Position numbers and translations under genes: made by a program | The notes under the pieces: model-generated | What the model was told of the DNA's origin: nothing | Seen by the model: the letters and a program-made list of their open reading frames with translations, nothing else | Database searches by the model: none | Shown: positions 7,153 through 16,100 of the stretch, piece after piece | Layout: each line of letters begins with the position of its first letter | How positions within the stretch are numbered: the first letter of the stretch is position 1 | NCBI GenBank assembly: GCA_031556255.1 | Contig: JAVBTI010000165.1 | Span: 1 to 36,518, forward strand | DNA: 36,518 bases | Reading direction: 5' to 3' | Source: JAIRQX01 sp031556255 | GTDB taxonomy: Bacteria > Chrysiogenota > Deferribacteres > Deferribacterales > JAISNW01

Positions 7153-7942
7153 TACATCTTCCTCTGTAACATGCGGATATTGTTATGATTCCGTTTGACA
7201 GCCTTACTGTTGCGTAATGCCGTCCTTCCGTACGGCCCACTTCCTGAACAAGTTTTGTTTCCAGGTAATGTGTATCAAAATGATGATCGTGGCCGTGGAA
7301 AACCGCCTTTACTTTGGGATCCCGAAGGATCTTCATGTTCCTCTCAAGTCTTTCTGGATTAAACACCTCATTATTCATAGGAGGGATATGCTGGAATAAA
7401 AACACCGGTACTGAGGATACGGCTATTTCATTCTCTATCCATTCGTACGCCGGTCCTCCTTTATTTTCCATTACGTTGTTGGTGACTATGAATTTTAACC
7501 CTTTATACACAAAGGCGTAATTATCGGAGCCGAAGTGCCTTTCAAACAATTTCATGCCGTAACCAAGTGAGTCGTGATTGCCGATTGTCATAAAGAAGGG
7601 CATGTTAAGATCTTTTATGGTGTCTATAAAAAGATCGAACTCCAGAGCGTAAGCTGTGTCCGTAAAATCTCCCAGGTGGATAACGAAGTTGGGCCTTGCT
7701 TTGTTTATATCTTTGACAACGTATGAAAGATCGGTAAGGTTCTGGTGTGAATCAGACACCATCGCAAATATCAGTTCCGTGCCGTCGTCCCTGTCTTTCA
7801 AAGCGGCCATGTTTTTGCTGTTGTTATTACGCATGGTGGACCGTGTGTTGTCGTCGTACATGCTTCCTTTGATATCACCGCAACCGCATGTCCACATTAA
7901 AATAGCTGCAAAGATTGCAGCTCTGTGCCATATAGTGTTCAT
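7118..7942 (-). CDS. Calcineurin-like metallophosphoesterase, exported
   Basis: The 274-residue protein has the full metal-binding set of the calcineurin-like phosphoesterase fold: DSH at 64-66, GDFTD at 91-95, GNHD at 121-124, a histidine in FLFQHIPP, and the closing FHGHDHH motif. A hydrophobic N-terminus (residues 8-20) leads into TCGC, so it is exported and may be a lipoprotein, although the lipobox is not canonical. Family members hydrolyse phosphoesters with two bound metal ions; the substrate here cannot be told. The start has only a distant AAGGG. TTGACA lies 30 bp upstream on the minus strand with no convincing -10. The next gene overlaps its 3' end. Confidence 0.85.
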   Translation of the reverse strand: MNTIWHRAAIFAAILMWTCGCGDIKGSMYDDNTRSTMRNNNSKNMAALKDRDDGTELIFAMVSDSHQNLTDLSYVVKDINKARPNFVIHLGDFTDTAYALEFDLFIDTIKDLNMPFFMTIGNHDSLGYGMKLFERHFGSDNYAFVYKGLKFIVTNNVMENKGGPAYEWIENEIAVSSVPVFLFQHIPPMNNEVFNPERLERNMKILRDPKVKAVFHGHDHHFDTHYLETKLVQEVGRTEGRHYATVRLSNGIITISACYRGRCNEKVNYNITVD

Positions 7943-8011
7943 GCATATAAAATGCCCTTATTTGGATTATTTGTCAAGACAATTATCATTATGTAAATAA
8001 CATTTAGTGAA

Positions 8012-9712
8012 TTAAGCAAGATGTGCGGAGGTTTGTTTGCGGTTTTTTGAAATTATTTGCGCAAACTCATCCGCGGTAAGCGGCTGATAAAAGAAGTACC
8101 CCTGAATATAGTCGCACCCAAGATCACACAGAAAATGGTATTGGTCTATATTTTCCACCCCTTCCGCCACTATTTTCACTCCCAGGCTTTTTCCCATGGC
8201 TATTATGGCGTTTACAACCGACACATTTTTCGGATTGCCGGGTATGTCCCTGATAAAGCTTTTATCTATTTTCAGCAAATCTATCGGCAGTGTGGGCAGG
8301 TAAGAAAGGGATGAGTACCCTGTGCCGAAGTCGTCTATTGCTATACCCATGCTGTTTTTATGAAGCTCGTCAAGCATCCCTGCCGCAGAAAGCCTGTTTT
8401 CAATCAGGGCGCTCTCGGTTATTTCAAAGTCCAGTGTGTGCGGCGGCATGCCGGCTTCCGCGGCGGTATTAAGGACATATGAAATAAACTCCGGCTCGTA
8501 AAGATCGCGCGCGCACATATTTACGGCGAGCGGTTTGTCAAACACTCCTTCCTCCCGCCATTTTTTTGCCTGCTTGCAGGTTTCCCGCACCAGCCATCGG
8601 CTGATTTCGCTTATCTGGCCGTTTTCTTCGGCTACGGATATGAACTCATCGGGTGATATCTGCCCCAGCTTTGCGGAATGCCAGCGCAGCAGAACTTCAG
8701 CGCCGGTGATCTCCCTGCTGATGCTGTCTACTTTAGGTTGAAAGCGCAGCGAAAGCTCATTGTTGATTATTGCGGAGTAGAGGAGGTTGTTTATTTCCGA
8801 CCTTCTTGCAACATTTTCCATCATTCCAGGCCGGAAAGTTATCCGGCTTCCCGGGTGTTTTCCTTTTATGGTGTTGAGCGCCACCCGCGCGCGGCCTAAC
8901 ATCAGTTTAGTGTCATCCGTGTCGTCCGGGTAAAAGGTTATGGCTATGGTGCTGTTTATAAATGTGTTCATATCAGAAGTTTTATACGGATGCCTTATAG
9001 ATGCGAGGATTCTGTCGGCGAAATTTTCAGCCTGAGGTTTGCCTTCGATCTCAAGCAGGGATACGAATTCGCCCGCACCCACACTGAAAAGGGTGTTCCC
9101 GTGTGGGGTTATTCCCCTCAGCCGCCGCACGACTTCATTCATCACTTCTTCCCTTATTGAGTCGCCCAGGACGGTGTTTACGTAGCTGATATTATCAAGT
9201 GACACCAGCAGCATTGCATACCGTTTGTGAGGGTTTACTCTGTGTGTGTAGTTAATCACTGCGAGCGTCTCTTCCAGCGCATGAAGATTAGGCAGTGACG
9301 TGTTTGGGTCGTGGTTGGCCCTGTAGTGCAGGATCTGCTCATTAAGTTTTTGTTCGGTTATATCTATCCTGAATAACCCCCAGACTTCTTTGCCGTTCCC
9401 TGTTTTGTAAAGCACTGAGGCAGTGAGTTGCCACCATTCGTCCTCACCTTCGGGGCTAAGAGTTTTTGTCTCTCCGGTCCAACCGTAGCCCCTGGAAAGC
9501 GAGCTTTCGATCTGTGCTATCTGCTTTTCGCTAAGTCGCATGATTTGGCGTAAAGGGTCTGTTATTTCCGCGATCGCCTCCCGGCTCATATTTATTGTGC
9601 GGCAGCAGAGCTCGTTGCAATAGCAAAAAGACAGGTCGGAATAGACCAGGAAAACCCTGTTGGGGGAGTTATCGACAAGCTGCCTGAATAGATTATCGGG
9701 TATTGTGTTCAA
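8012..9712 (-). CDS. PAS-GGDEF-EAL protein, likely c-di-GMP phosphodiesterase
   Basis: The product has 566 residues. A PAS domain covers about 5-120 and ends in the usual DITEQK. The GGDEF domain that follows has a degenerate motif, GAGEF, at 212-216 and no RxxD inhibitory site before it. The EAL domain begins with EVLLRW (Glu339) and keeps EITES, DDFGTGYSS, LKIDKSF, AEGVE and the QGY glutamine. Diguanylate cyclase activity is therefore unlikely, while cyclic-di-GMP hydrolysis is likely; the broken GGDEF may bind GTP as a regulator. No membrane segment is seen. The start is placed at a TTG (9712) with AAGGA upstream; a longer frame to 9757 lacks a ribosome site. It lies some 280 bp from the divergent pap gene. 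Confidence 0.88.
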   Translation of the reverse strand: MNTIPDNLFRQLVDNSPNRVFLVYSDLSFCYCNELCCRTINMSREAIAEITDPLRQIMRLSEKQIAQIESSLSRGYGWTGETKTLSPEGEDEWWQLTASVLYKTGNGKEVWGLFRIDITEQKLNEQILHYRANHDPNTSLPNLHALEETLAVINYTHRVNPHKRYAMLLVSLDNISYVNTVLGDSIREEVMNEVVRRLRGITPHGNTLFSVGAGEFVSLLEIEGKPQAENFADRILASIRHPYKTSDMNTFINSTIAITFYPDDTDDTKLMLGRARVALNTIKGKHPGSRITFRPGMMENVARRSEINNLLYSAIINNELSLRFQPKVDSISREITGAEVLLRWHSAKLGQISPDEFISVAEENGQISEISRWLVRETCKQAKKWREEGVFDKPLAVNMCARDLYEPEFISYVLNTAAEAGMPPHTLDFEITESALIENRLSAAGMLDELHKNSMGIAIDDFGTGYSSLSYLPTLPIDLLKIDKSFIRDIPGNPKNVSVVNAIIAMGKSLGVKIVAEGVENIDQYHFLCDLGCDYIQGYFFYQPLTADEFAQIISKNRKQTSAHLA

Positions 9713-9989
9713 TATTGATTCCTTAAGTGTGCCGCCCGGAAAGAGGAGAAAAATCAAGACGACAATGCAGATATCATAATATCCTCATACATATATATTA
9801 ATATATGATCAGTCTTTATATGTAAACTGATTTTTCATGTTTATCGGTAGTGAACATGCTGATGAACAAGAACATTTTGGCTGTGAATGACGTTTTGCGG
9901 CAGTTCATATTGTATTTATTCAAAAGCTGTGAGATACTTTATTGTATCTTTCCATAATGTAGGTTCAAAATCTGCACAGGTGGTGCCAA
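9713..9989. other. Divergent intergenic region between the EAL gene and pap
   Basis: The stretch is AT-rich and carries a perfect 14-bp palindrome ATATATTAATATAT at 9793-9806. It must contain the promoters of both flanking genes, but I find no box pair strong enough to name. TTGTAT near 9919 followed by GATACT is one weak candidate for pap. Confidence 0.35.
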
Positions 9990-11468
9990 ATGTTTGAAGC
10001 GGCTGAACTTGACAATCGGATGACCCGCGAGGATTACGATAAAAAGCTCCCGGAGGTGCGCACACTGCTTTTCAATATGCAGCAAAAGCTGAAGGATGCG
10101 CGAATACCGGTGTTGATTCTGGTGGACGGCGTGCCGGGCGCGGGCCGGGGCGAGATTGTGAATCTTCTGAACGAATGGATGGATTCTCGGAATATACGCA
10201 ACCGTACTTTTTGGCTCTCCACCGACGACGAACGGCAGCGCCCGGAATACTGGCGTTATTGGCGGATATTACCGGGAAAAGGGGAGATAGGCATATTTTT
10301 TGGCGGATGGTATGGGCGGCCTGCAGAAAAATCCCTATGCGGAAAGCTGAAAAGCGCCAATTTCGACCGGGCCATGAATGAAGCCCGGAGCTTTGAACGC
10401 CTTCTGACCGACGACGGTATACTTATAATAAAGCTGTGGCTGCATCTGGATGCAAAGTCCCACGCGAATGCGATGAAAAAACGCGGAGAAAGCGGCGCAG
10501 ACCCGCTCGGGTTCAGAAACAAAAAAGTGCACAAGGCATCCTACTCCGATATAATAAAAGTTTATTCCAGAGCGATCCGCCTCACGGATACGGCCAATGC
10601 GCACTGGTATCTGATCAACTGCGGGGATCGCAAGGCCAGAAACATCGCCGTAATTGAAACACTTATAAACAGTATGAAGAGCACTCTGGAGCGCAAAAGT
10701 ATACAAAAACAGCCTGATGAGCCCGTGTCGCCGGTTACAAGCTCCCAGACTAAATATATTCTTGATAGTGTGGATCTTTCCAAAACCATCAGTTCTGAAA
10801 ATTATGGAAATGATCTGAAAAGATACCAGGCTTTGCTGGGTGAGCTCACGATAAAGGCGTTCAAAAAAGAAATATCCACAGTTATCCTGTTCGAGGGCTG
10901 GGACGCCGCCGGCAAGGGCGGGGCCATACGGCGGCTGACGGCATCTATAGACGCACGAATACGCCAGACGATCCAGATTGCCGCGCCGACGGATGAGGAA
11001 AAAGATCACCATTACCTGTGGAGGTTCTGGCGGCATCTGCCGGGGGCGGGTTTTGTCACGTTATACGACCGCTCGTGGTATGGACGGGTGCTTGTGGAAA
11101 GGGTTGAGGGTTTTGCATCCGCTGCGGAATGGTCGCGGGCATACGAGGAGATTAACGCTTTCGAACGGCAGTTGATTGAGAAAAATATCGTCCTTGTTAA
11201 ATTTTTCCTTCATATTTCGCCGGATGAACAGCTCCGGAGATTTAAAGAAAGGGAAGAACATGAATGGAAAAATTATAAAATCACTGAGGAAGACTGGCGC
11301 AACCGAGAGAAGCAGGACGAATACTCCGCAGCGGTGAACGATATGTTCATTCGAACCAGTACGGATATAGCCCCGTGGAATATCATCCCCGCGGAGGACA
11401 AGCATTTTGCCAGAGTGGAGGCACTCCGCCTGGCCTGCAGGAATATAGCTAAAAGGATTGGGAAGTGA
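9990..11468 (+). CDS. pap: Polyphosphate:AMP phosphotransferase (two-domain PPK2)
   Basis: The 492-residue protein consists of two PPK2 domains in tandem, the arrangement and length of class II polyphosphate kinase 2 enzymes such as Pap, which phosphorylates AMP to ADP with polyphosphate. The N-terminal copy has a variant P-loop GVPGAGRGE (47-55) and the phrase WRYWRILPGKGEIGIFFGGW. The C-terminal copy has the canonical FEGWDAAGKGG (about 301-311), followed by WRFWRHLPGAG and LYDRSWYGRVLVERVEGF. In known members the C-terminal domain is the catalytic one, and the stronger motifs there agree. It is cytosolic. ATG 9990 has AGGTGG upstream. The gene stands alone; the next plus-strand gene has its own promoter. 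Confidence 0.92.
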   Translation: MFEAAELDNRMTREDYDKKLPEVRTLLFNMQQKLKDARIPVLILVDGVPGAGRGEIVNLLNEWMDSRNIRNRTFWLSTDDERQRPEYWRYWRILPGKGEIGIFFGGWYGRPAEKSLCGKLKSANFDRAMNEARSFERLLTDDGILIIKLWLHLDAKSHANAMKKRGESGADPLGFRNKKVHKASYSDIIKVYSRAIRLTDTANAHWYLINCGDRKARNIAVIETLINSMKSTLERKSIQKQPDEPVSPVTSSQTKYILDSVDLSKTISSENYGNDLKRYQALLGELTIKAFKKEISTVILFEGWDAAGKGGAIRRLTASIDARIRQTIQIAAPTDEEKDHHYLWRFWRHLPGAGFVTLYDRSWYGRVLVERVEGFASAAEWSRAYEEINAFERQLIEKNIVLVKFFLHISPDEQLRRFKEREEHEWKNYKITEEDWRNREKQDEYSAAVNDMFIRTSTDIAPWNIIPAEDKHFARVEALRLACRNIAKRIGK

Positions 11469-11505
11469 CGCGGCGTACGCAGCGCGGCAAGCTTACGGCT
11501 GCGTC

Positions 11506-11532
11506 ATCCCGGCATCCATAGGCGGCCGGGAT
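11506..11532. repeat. REP-like inverted repeat, copy 1
   Basis: ATCCCGG (11506-11512) and CCGGGAT (11526-11532) form a 7-bp stem, followed by CCGGAGTGCCGAAGGCAACCTT. The flanks GTCAT on the left and AACCTTATTT on the right are shared with the element at 26519-26578, suggesting two members of one dispersed family. Confidence 0.45.
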
Positions 11533-11565
11533 CCGGAGTGCCGAAGGCAACCTTATTTAATTTCC

Positions 11566-11593
11566 TTGCATTTACCGGTATTCTCTGTACAAT
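11566..11593 (+). promoter_or_regulatory. Possible promoter of the DUF2625 gene
   Basis: TTGCAT (11566-11571) and TACAAT (11588-11593) are separated by 16 bp. The -10 matches five of six positions, the -35 only three. The expected leader is about 35 nt. Confidence 0.35.
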
Positions 11594-11607
11594 AAGCGCC
11601 CTGTTAA

Positions 11608-11625
11608 CACCCCCATGAAGGGGTG
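11608..11625 (+). promoter_or_regulatory. Hairpin just before the DUF2625 ribosome site
   Basis: CACCCC (11608-11613) pairs with GGGGTG (11620-11625) around a CATGAA loop. The stem ends next to CGGAGG, the ribosome site of ATG 11636, so it could modulate translation. Confidence 0.35.
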
Positions 11626-11635
11626 CGGAGGCTTA

Positions 11636-12394
11636 ATGAAAAGTTTGGTAGAATTGACCGGGAAAGAGTCCAATTGGCATGTTGTGGAAGATCTGATAAA
11701 AAATGCCGTAAATGCATATGAAATATTGCCGAAGGACGACAAAGCCGCGGAGAAAGCGCTTTTGGAGCTTCAACAGTCAGTAAGTTCACTGATGGGCGCG
11801 ATAACTTATGAAACGGGCGGTATTTTTATAGATAACGGCTGGCTGCGTCTGCTCGGTTCCGGGCATGAAAGGCTCACACGCACCATAGCCGGATGGAATC
11901 TCGGGCGCAGCTATGACGGGGCCGGGGAAACACCGGGCTATCTTATGGTGGCGGACGATGTGCTGGGCGGGCTTTTCGCCGTCAACGGCACGGAACTCGG
12001 GGAAGATGTGGGCAATATATACTATCTTGCCCCGGACACTATCGAATGGGAACCGCTGGAAATAAACTTTCACGAGTTTCTTGCCTTTTGTTTTGCCGGC
12101 GATCTCAACGAACTATACGGGGAGTTCCGCTGGGAAGGCTGGGCAAATGATATAAAAGCCCTTAACGGTGATCAGGCCTTTCTGATGACCCCTCCTTTGT
12201 GGGTTCATGAGCCTGAAAATATAGGTGAACGTCAGAGGCATGCCCTTCCGATGGAAGAGGTGTTCGATATATTGCTGGAAGCCAATAACCTTCTGACCGA
12301 CGAAGATTTCGGAGTCGAAGACGAAAACGGCTGCGGCTGTGAAGATGACGACTGTGGCTGTGATGGTAATGATTGCGGCTGCGGCGGCAAATGA
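11636..12394 (+). CDS. DUF2625 family protein with cysteine-rich C-terminal tail
   Basis: The 252-residue protein matches what I recall of DUF2625. It has MGAITYETGGIFIDNGWLRL, LGSGHERLTR, a GYLMVADDVLGGLFAVNG block, and NIYYLAPDTIEWEPL followed by a cysteine-containing FCFAGDL block. The function of this cytosolic family is not known. After the conserved domain the last 20 residues add three Cys-Gly-Cys units separated by acidic residues (CGCEDDDCGCDGNDCGC), a tail that looks made for binding metal and that I do not associate with the family. ATG 11636 is preferred to ATG 11615 because GCGGAGG lies 5 bp before it and the extra residues overlap a hairpin. A strong terminator follows. Confidence 0.8.
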   Translation: MKSLVELTGKESNWHVVEDLIKNAVNAYEILPKDDKAAEKALLELQQSVSSLMGAITYETGGIFIDNGWLRLLGSGHERLTRTIAGWNLGRSYDGAGETPGYLMVADDVLGGLFAVNGTELGEDVGNIYYLAPDTIEWEPLEINFHEFLAFCFAGDLNELYGEFRWEGWANDIKALNGDQAFLMTPPLWVHEPENIGERQRHALPMEEVFDILLEANNLLTDEDFGVEDENGCGCEDDDCGCDGNDCGCGGK

Positions 12395-12449
12395 CAGCCT
12401 GTTTCTGTGATGACGGTGTCAGGAAGTGAAAATCTGCATGAATGCGAAG

Positions 12450-12472
12450 AGGGGGGCTTGCGCCCCCCTTTT
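12450..12472. terminator. Bidirectional terminator between DUF2625 and the reductase operon
   Basis: AGGGGGGC (12450-12457) pairs with GCCCCCCT (12462-12469) around TTGC, followed by TTTT on the plus strand. The preceding adenines give a short T run on the minus strand, so it can end both converging transcripts. Confidence 0.75.
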
Positions 12473-12492
12473 AAGTGGAGAGGAAGGAGAGA

Positions 12493-13110
12493 TTAGTTGA
12501 CTTTTTTTACGATATTCAGGTCGCCGCGTTTTTTAATCCACAGCGAAGGGCCTGTTTCCGTGTTGTTCTTGTATGCGTAGCCAAAATCGCTCTGGTTCAT
12601 ACGTACTGCGCCTGGGATAGATTCAAGCTTTTCTGTGATTCCCCACTGGATGGCTCTGGCGGGGCATGCAGCCACACAAACTGGCACCTGCCCGTCATTT
12701 ACCCGATCGATACACATATTACATTTCTGCGCCGGGTGCGGGGTGAGCCAGCTGCTTTTGGTTTCGGTTTCCTGAGCGCTGTCCGCGACCCCTATGGCGC
12801 CGAATGGGCAGGCGGTTATGCACGCCCTGACGTTGACGCATTTATCCCTGTTGATTTGTACAATCCCTGTGCGCTCGTCTTTGGCGATGGCGCCGGAGCC
12901 GCATGATTTCACACATGCGGGATCTTCGCAGTGGTTGCACGACATAACCAGGTTTTTGAATTCATTTGGGGTGGCTGTCGTAATTTCGTGCAGTTTGTGT
13001 GTGCGCCAGCGTACGGGGCCCGCGCCCACTTTATTCCAGTCTTTGCATGCCACAGTGCAGGCATTACACCCCATGCATCTTGATTGATCAAATAAAAATC
13101 CGAATTTCAT
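12493..13110 (-). CDS. DmsB-like ferredoxin subunit of a molybdopterin reductase
   Basis: The 205-residue protein has the four-cluster layout of DmsB/PsrB/TtrB-type electron-transfer subunits. Group I is C12-C15-C18-C22. Group II is C58-C61-C66-C70. Group III should be four cysteines but reads C91-V94-C97-C101 (KCVNVRACITAC). Group IV is C130-C133-C145-C149. The valine leaves one cluster a ligand short. In E. coli DmsB, loss of the corresponding Cys102 converts that cluster to [3Fe-4S], and NarH-type subunits have Trp there. No signal peptide is seen; such subunits are exported with their Tat-bearing partner. It starts 12 bp after the catalytic gene and ends at a terminator, with no anchor gene following. 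Confidence 0.9.
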   Translation of the reverse strand: MKFGFLFDQSRCMGCNACTVACKDWNKVGAGPVRWRTHKLHEITTATPNEFKNLVMSCNHCEDPACVKSCGSGAIAKDERTGIVQINRDKCVNVRACITACPFGAIGVADSAQETETKSSWLTPHPAQKCNMCIDRVNDGQVPVCVAACPARAIQWGITEKLESIPGAVRMNQSDFGYAYKNNTETGPSLWIKKRGDLNIVKKVN

Positions 13111-13122
13111 TGTTCTCCTCCC

Positions 13123-16100
13123 TTACGCCTTGGACACTTTCGTAAGCACTGACATCTGGGCGTTGCCGTGGTCGCAGCGTGACGGAAAACTGGCGCAGAT
13201 TGTGTTTGAGCATCCTCCGTCGTCTACACCGTCCGGAGCGGGGTCGGACCAGCCGCCCTGCGGAAGCACCACCGTACCTTTGGATACGCGCGGGGTTACA
13301 AATGCAACGGCACGTACTTTCCCTATCGGGTTTTGAGCTATAACGAGGTCGCCGTTGTTGATGTCGCGTGCCTGTGCGTCTTCAGGGTTCATCCACAGCC
13401 TTTCATAACCGAACTTGTTGTCGTATGTACCCAGCCTGCGTACGCCCACGCTTGCCCCTTTGGCCGGTTCCGTAGAGTAATTGATAACGTTGGCGAAATC
13501 ATTGGTGTCGAGGGGTATTCCGCCGCCTATAGCTGCTTTTCCAAGCTCACGCAGGAGCGGGCTGTCGTTAAAGGTTGAGTGTGAGCGGTACCTGTTGTGG
13601 TTGCCCAGTGTGTAGAGCGGCTTGTCAGCTTCGGCGGCTGCGGCAAAGAGGTCGGTGCCGTAGGCTTCCTTGTAGTAGTCCCTGTTGTCGAAGTACATGG
13701 GGATCGGATAGACGATAGGATCGGTTTCATTGTCTTCGTTTTTATTTCCTCGCTCTGCGGGGGGGAGATAGCCGTGGAACTTCTCATTGCGGTGTTCAAA
13801 CTCCCACACAAGCATGCCGGAGTATACGTGGAACCTGCCGGACGGTTTGGGATCGTTCGTGTCCACCATGAAGCCGGAATATGCGTTCCCGTCGGTGCTT
13901 CTGTAGCTGGCTCCGGTGTTGGTGGTGATCCACTGGCCTGTTTTTATGAAAGCCTTGGAGATATCTGTGTTTGCATGTGCCACATATGCACTATACAGCG
14001 TTCCGCCGGTGTTCACTGTGGCGGTGCTGTGCTTCTTGTTCAGATAGCCCGATTTCTGATACTCTTCGAAAGAGTTCCATTTGCTGTATGTTGCGGGGTC
14101 GGCCGCTTTTGCATTGTCAAATCCGGTGCGGATGTAGTCATCCGGTGTCAGGCCGTTGTCGAACTGTTCAGCCAGCCTGCCGTATTTGGTTTTGTTCACT
14201 TTGCCGAGACTGCGGGAGAGCAGACGGGCCAGCTCATAGCCTGATTTGGCTTCACCGGGAGGGTTGATAGCTGCCGGCATATATATCTGCTGTGCGCCGC
14301 CGGCGCCGCCGACGAGGTCCACAAACTCCCAGTTGGCCGCACCGGGGAAGGCGTAGTCGGCCCAGCGCATGGTGGGTGAGAAGTTGGTGTCGAGGGCTAT
14401 ATAGCAGAAGCAGTCGGCCACGTTTGCGTCATCAGCGCTGACTATAGGCAGTTTGGAGAGCATTTCCGTGGTGTCGTTTGTGTTCATATGCTGGTTTACG
14501 ACGGCATTGCCGGCCATGGTGAATATGAAACGTATGCCCACGGGGGTGAAGGTGCTGTCGGATTTAAGCATCTTGGTGGTGGTGTCGACGGAACTGCCTT
14601 CCCAGTCATAGTAATCCCTGTCGTCGCCGTTTTTGTCTTTCAGTGTTACTGTTTTATAGCGTGTGCCGGTCGGGCTGGCCAGTTGGGTAGGCAGATCGGT
14701 ATAAGCCATCTTGTGTTTGATGAGCGACTTGATGTTGGCGTCGCCTATGAACGATTTGCCTTTACCGGGGGTATAGCCTGGGATATGCGCGCCGGTGTAG
14801 CCGGGTATGTCGAAGCCGAATTTCAGACCGTCGTGCCAGATGGTGCAGGAAGGTATCTTAGGTACGTTGTTTTTATAAAACGTGGTTGAGCCCTGCTCCG
14901 GCGTGGTATTGACAGTTATCATGGTGTTAGCGCTATAACCGGCGGATATGCTGGCGGAGTTTGAAAAACCTGAACCAACCCTGCCCCATGCTTTTGTGAT
15001 GACAGCGAGGCTTTGTACGGCAAAAAGCCCATAAACGCCGTCGGCGCGGCGCTGCCAGCCGTTGCTGGTCTGGTGGTACACTGATTTGCCGCTTTTCATC
15101 TCATCGGAAAGGCGTTGGGCAAATGCGGTTATGGTTGCGGCGGGTATGCCTGTGATCCCCTGCGCCCACGTAGTGTTTTTCGCTTTCAAGATGTCTTTTT
15201 TATAGTAGTATGCTGTGGAACTGACTTTAGTTGATGTGATATAACTGCAACCCGCGGCTCTGGCGGTGCCTGAGAATTTGCCGGACATATAGTTTACCGC
15301 GCCGTCAATAGCTGTGCCGTAGTTCGCGTTCGGCAGACCGTCGGAACCCAGAATGTAAGATGCGAGGGAACGTCCGGCCGGTACCGCTTCGACTTTAGTG
15401 TAATCTGTATTTGACGGGTCTGCGAGTACCACATCGCCGGTAGCGGCATTGATCCAGTATTCAGGAGAATCGAAAAAGCCGTATACCATCATGTCGATGT
15501 AGTCTATATCGAGCCACGCGTCGGCTTTGGATTTAGGAGTGCCGTTCGTATTGAATGAATTTACGAGCAGTTCGTGCATTACCCCGAGTATGAAAGCCAC
15601 GTCCGAACCGGGTGTGAGCTGAATCCAGTCTGTTGGCAACGTAATCCCCGTGTCTTCGCAGGTGGGGTTGATATGATAAATTTTACCGCCTCTGGCTTTC
15701 AGATCTTCAGCTGCTTTGATTGTGGAAAAAGCGTCGGAGTTACTGGTGGACAGGCTGTGGGAACCCCATAGAACATGTGTGGTAGTGACGGTAGACAGGC
15801 TCTGGGCGTTGGTGCCCACGTTCTGTACGCCGGTGAAACCGTTCGTGAAATAGCCGTACTGGTGCTGGCTGTACGAGTTCGCGTGGTGCAGATAGCCTCC
15901 GGAAAGGGGTCCGACACGCGCCGCAAACTGGGACGAACTGTTCATGCCGCCGGCGCGGTTGAACGGCCCCTGCTGGCCGGAAGACATGTGGTTGTAGATG
16001 GCTTCCTCGCCGTACTTTCCGACGATGGCGGAGTATTTTTTCGCCACTTCCATCATGGCGTCTTCCCATGATATGCGTACGAATCCGGTCAGGTCACCGC

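Noticed and set aside
9793..9806. AT palindrome as an origin or attachment site
   Set aside because: It is a simple AT repeat in an AT-rich gap, with no DnaA boxes or repeats nearby.
10335..11036. 233-codon minus-strand frame inside pap
   Set aside because: It is the antisense shadow of a clearly conserved two-domain PPK2 gene.
12475..12906. 143-codon plus-strand frame over the ferredoxin gene
   Set aside because: The opposite strand has four iron-sulfur cysteine groups, so this is a shadow.
13597..14244. 215-codon plus-strand frame inside the molybdopterin reductase
   Set aside because: It is antisense to a conserved reductase, and its composition follows the codon bias of the real gene's complement.
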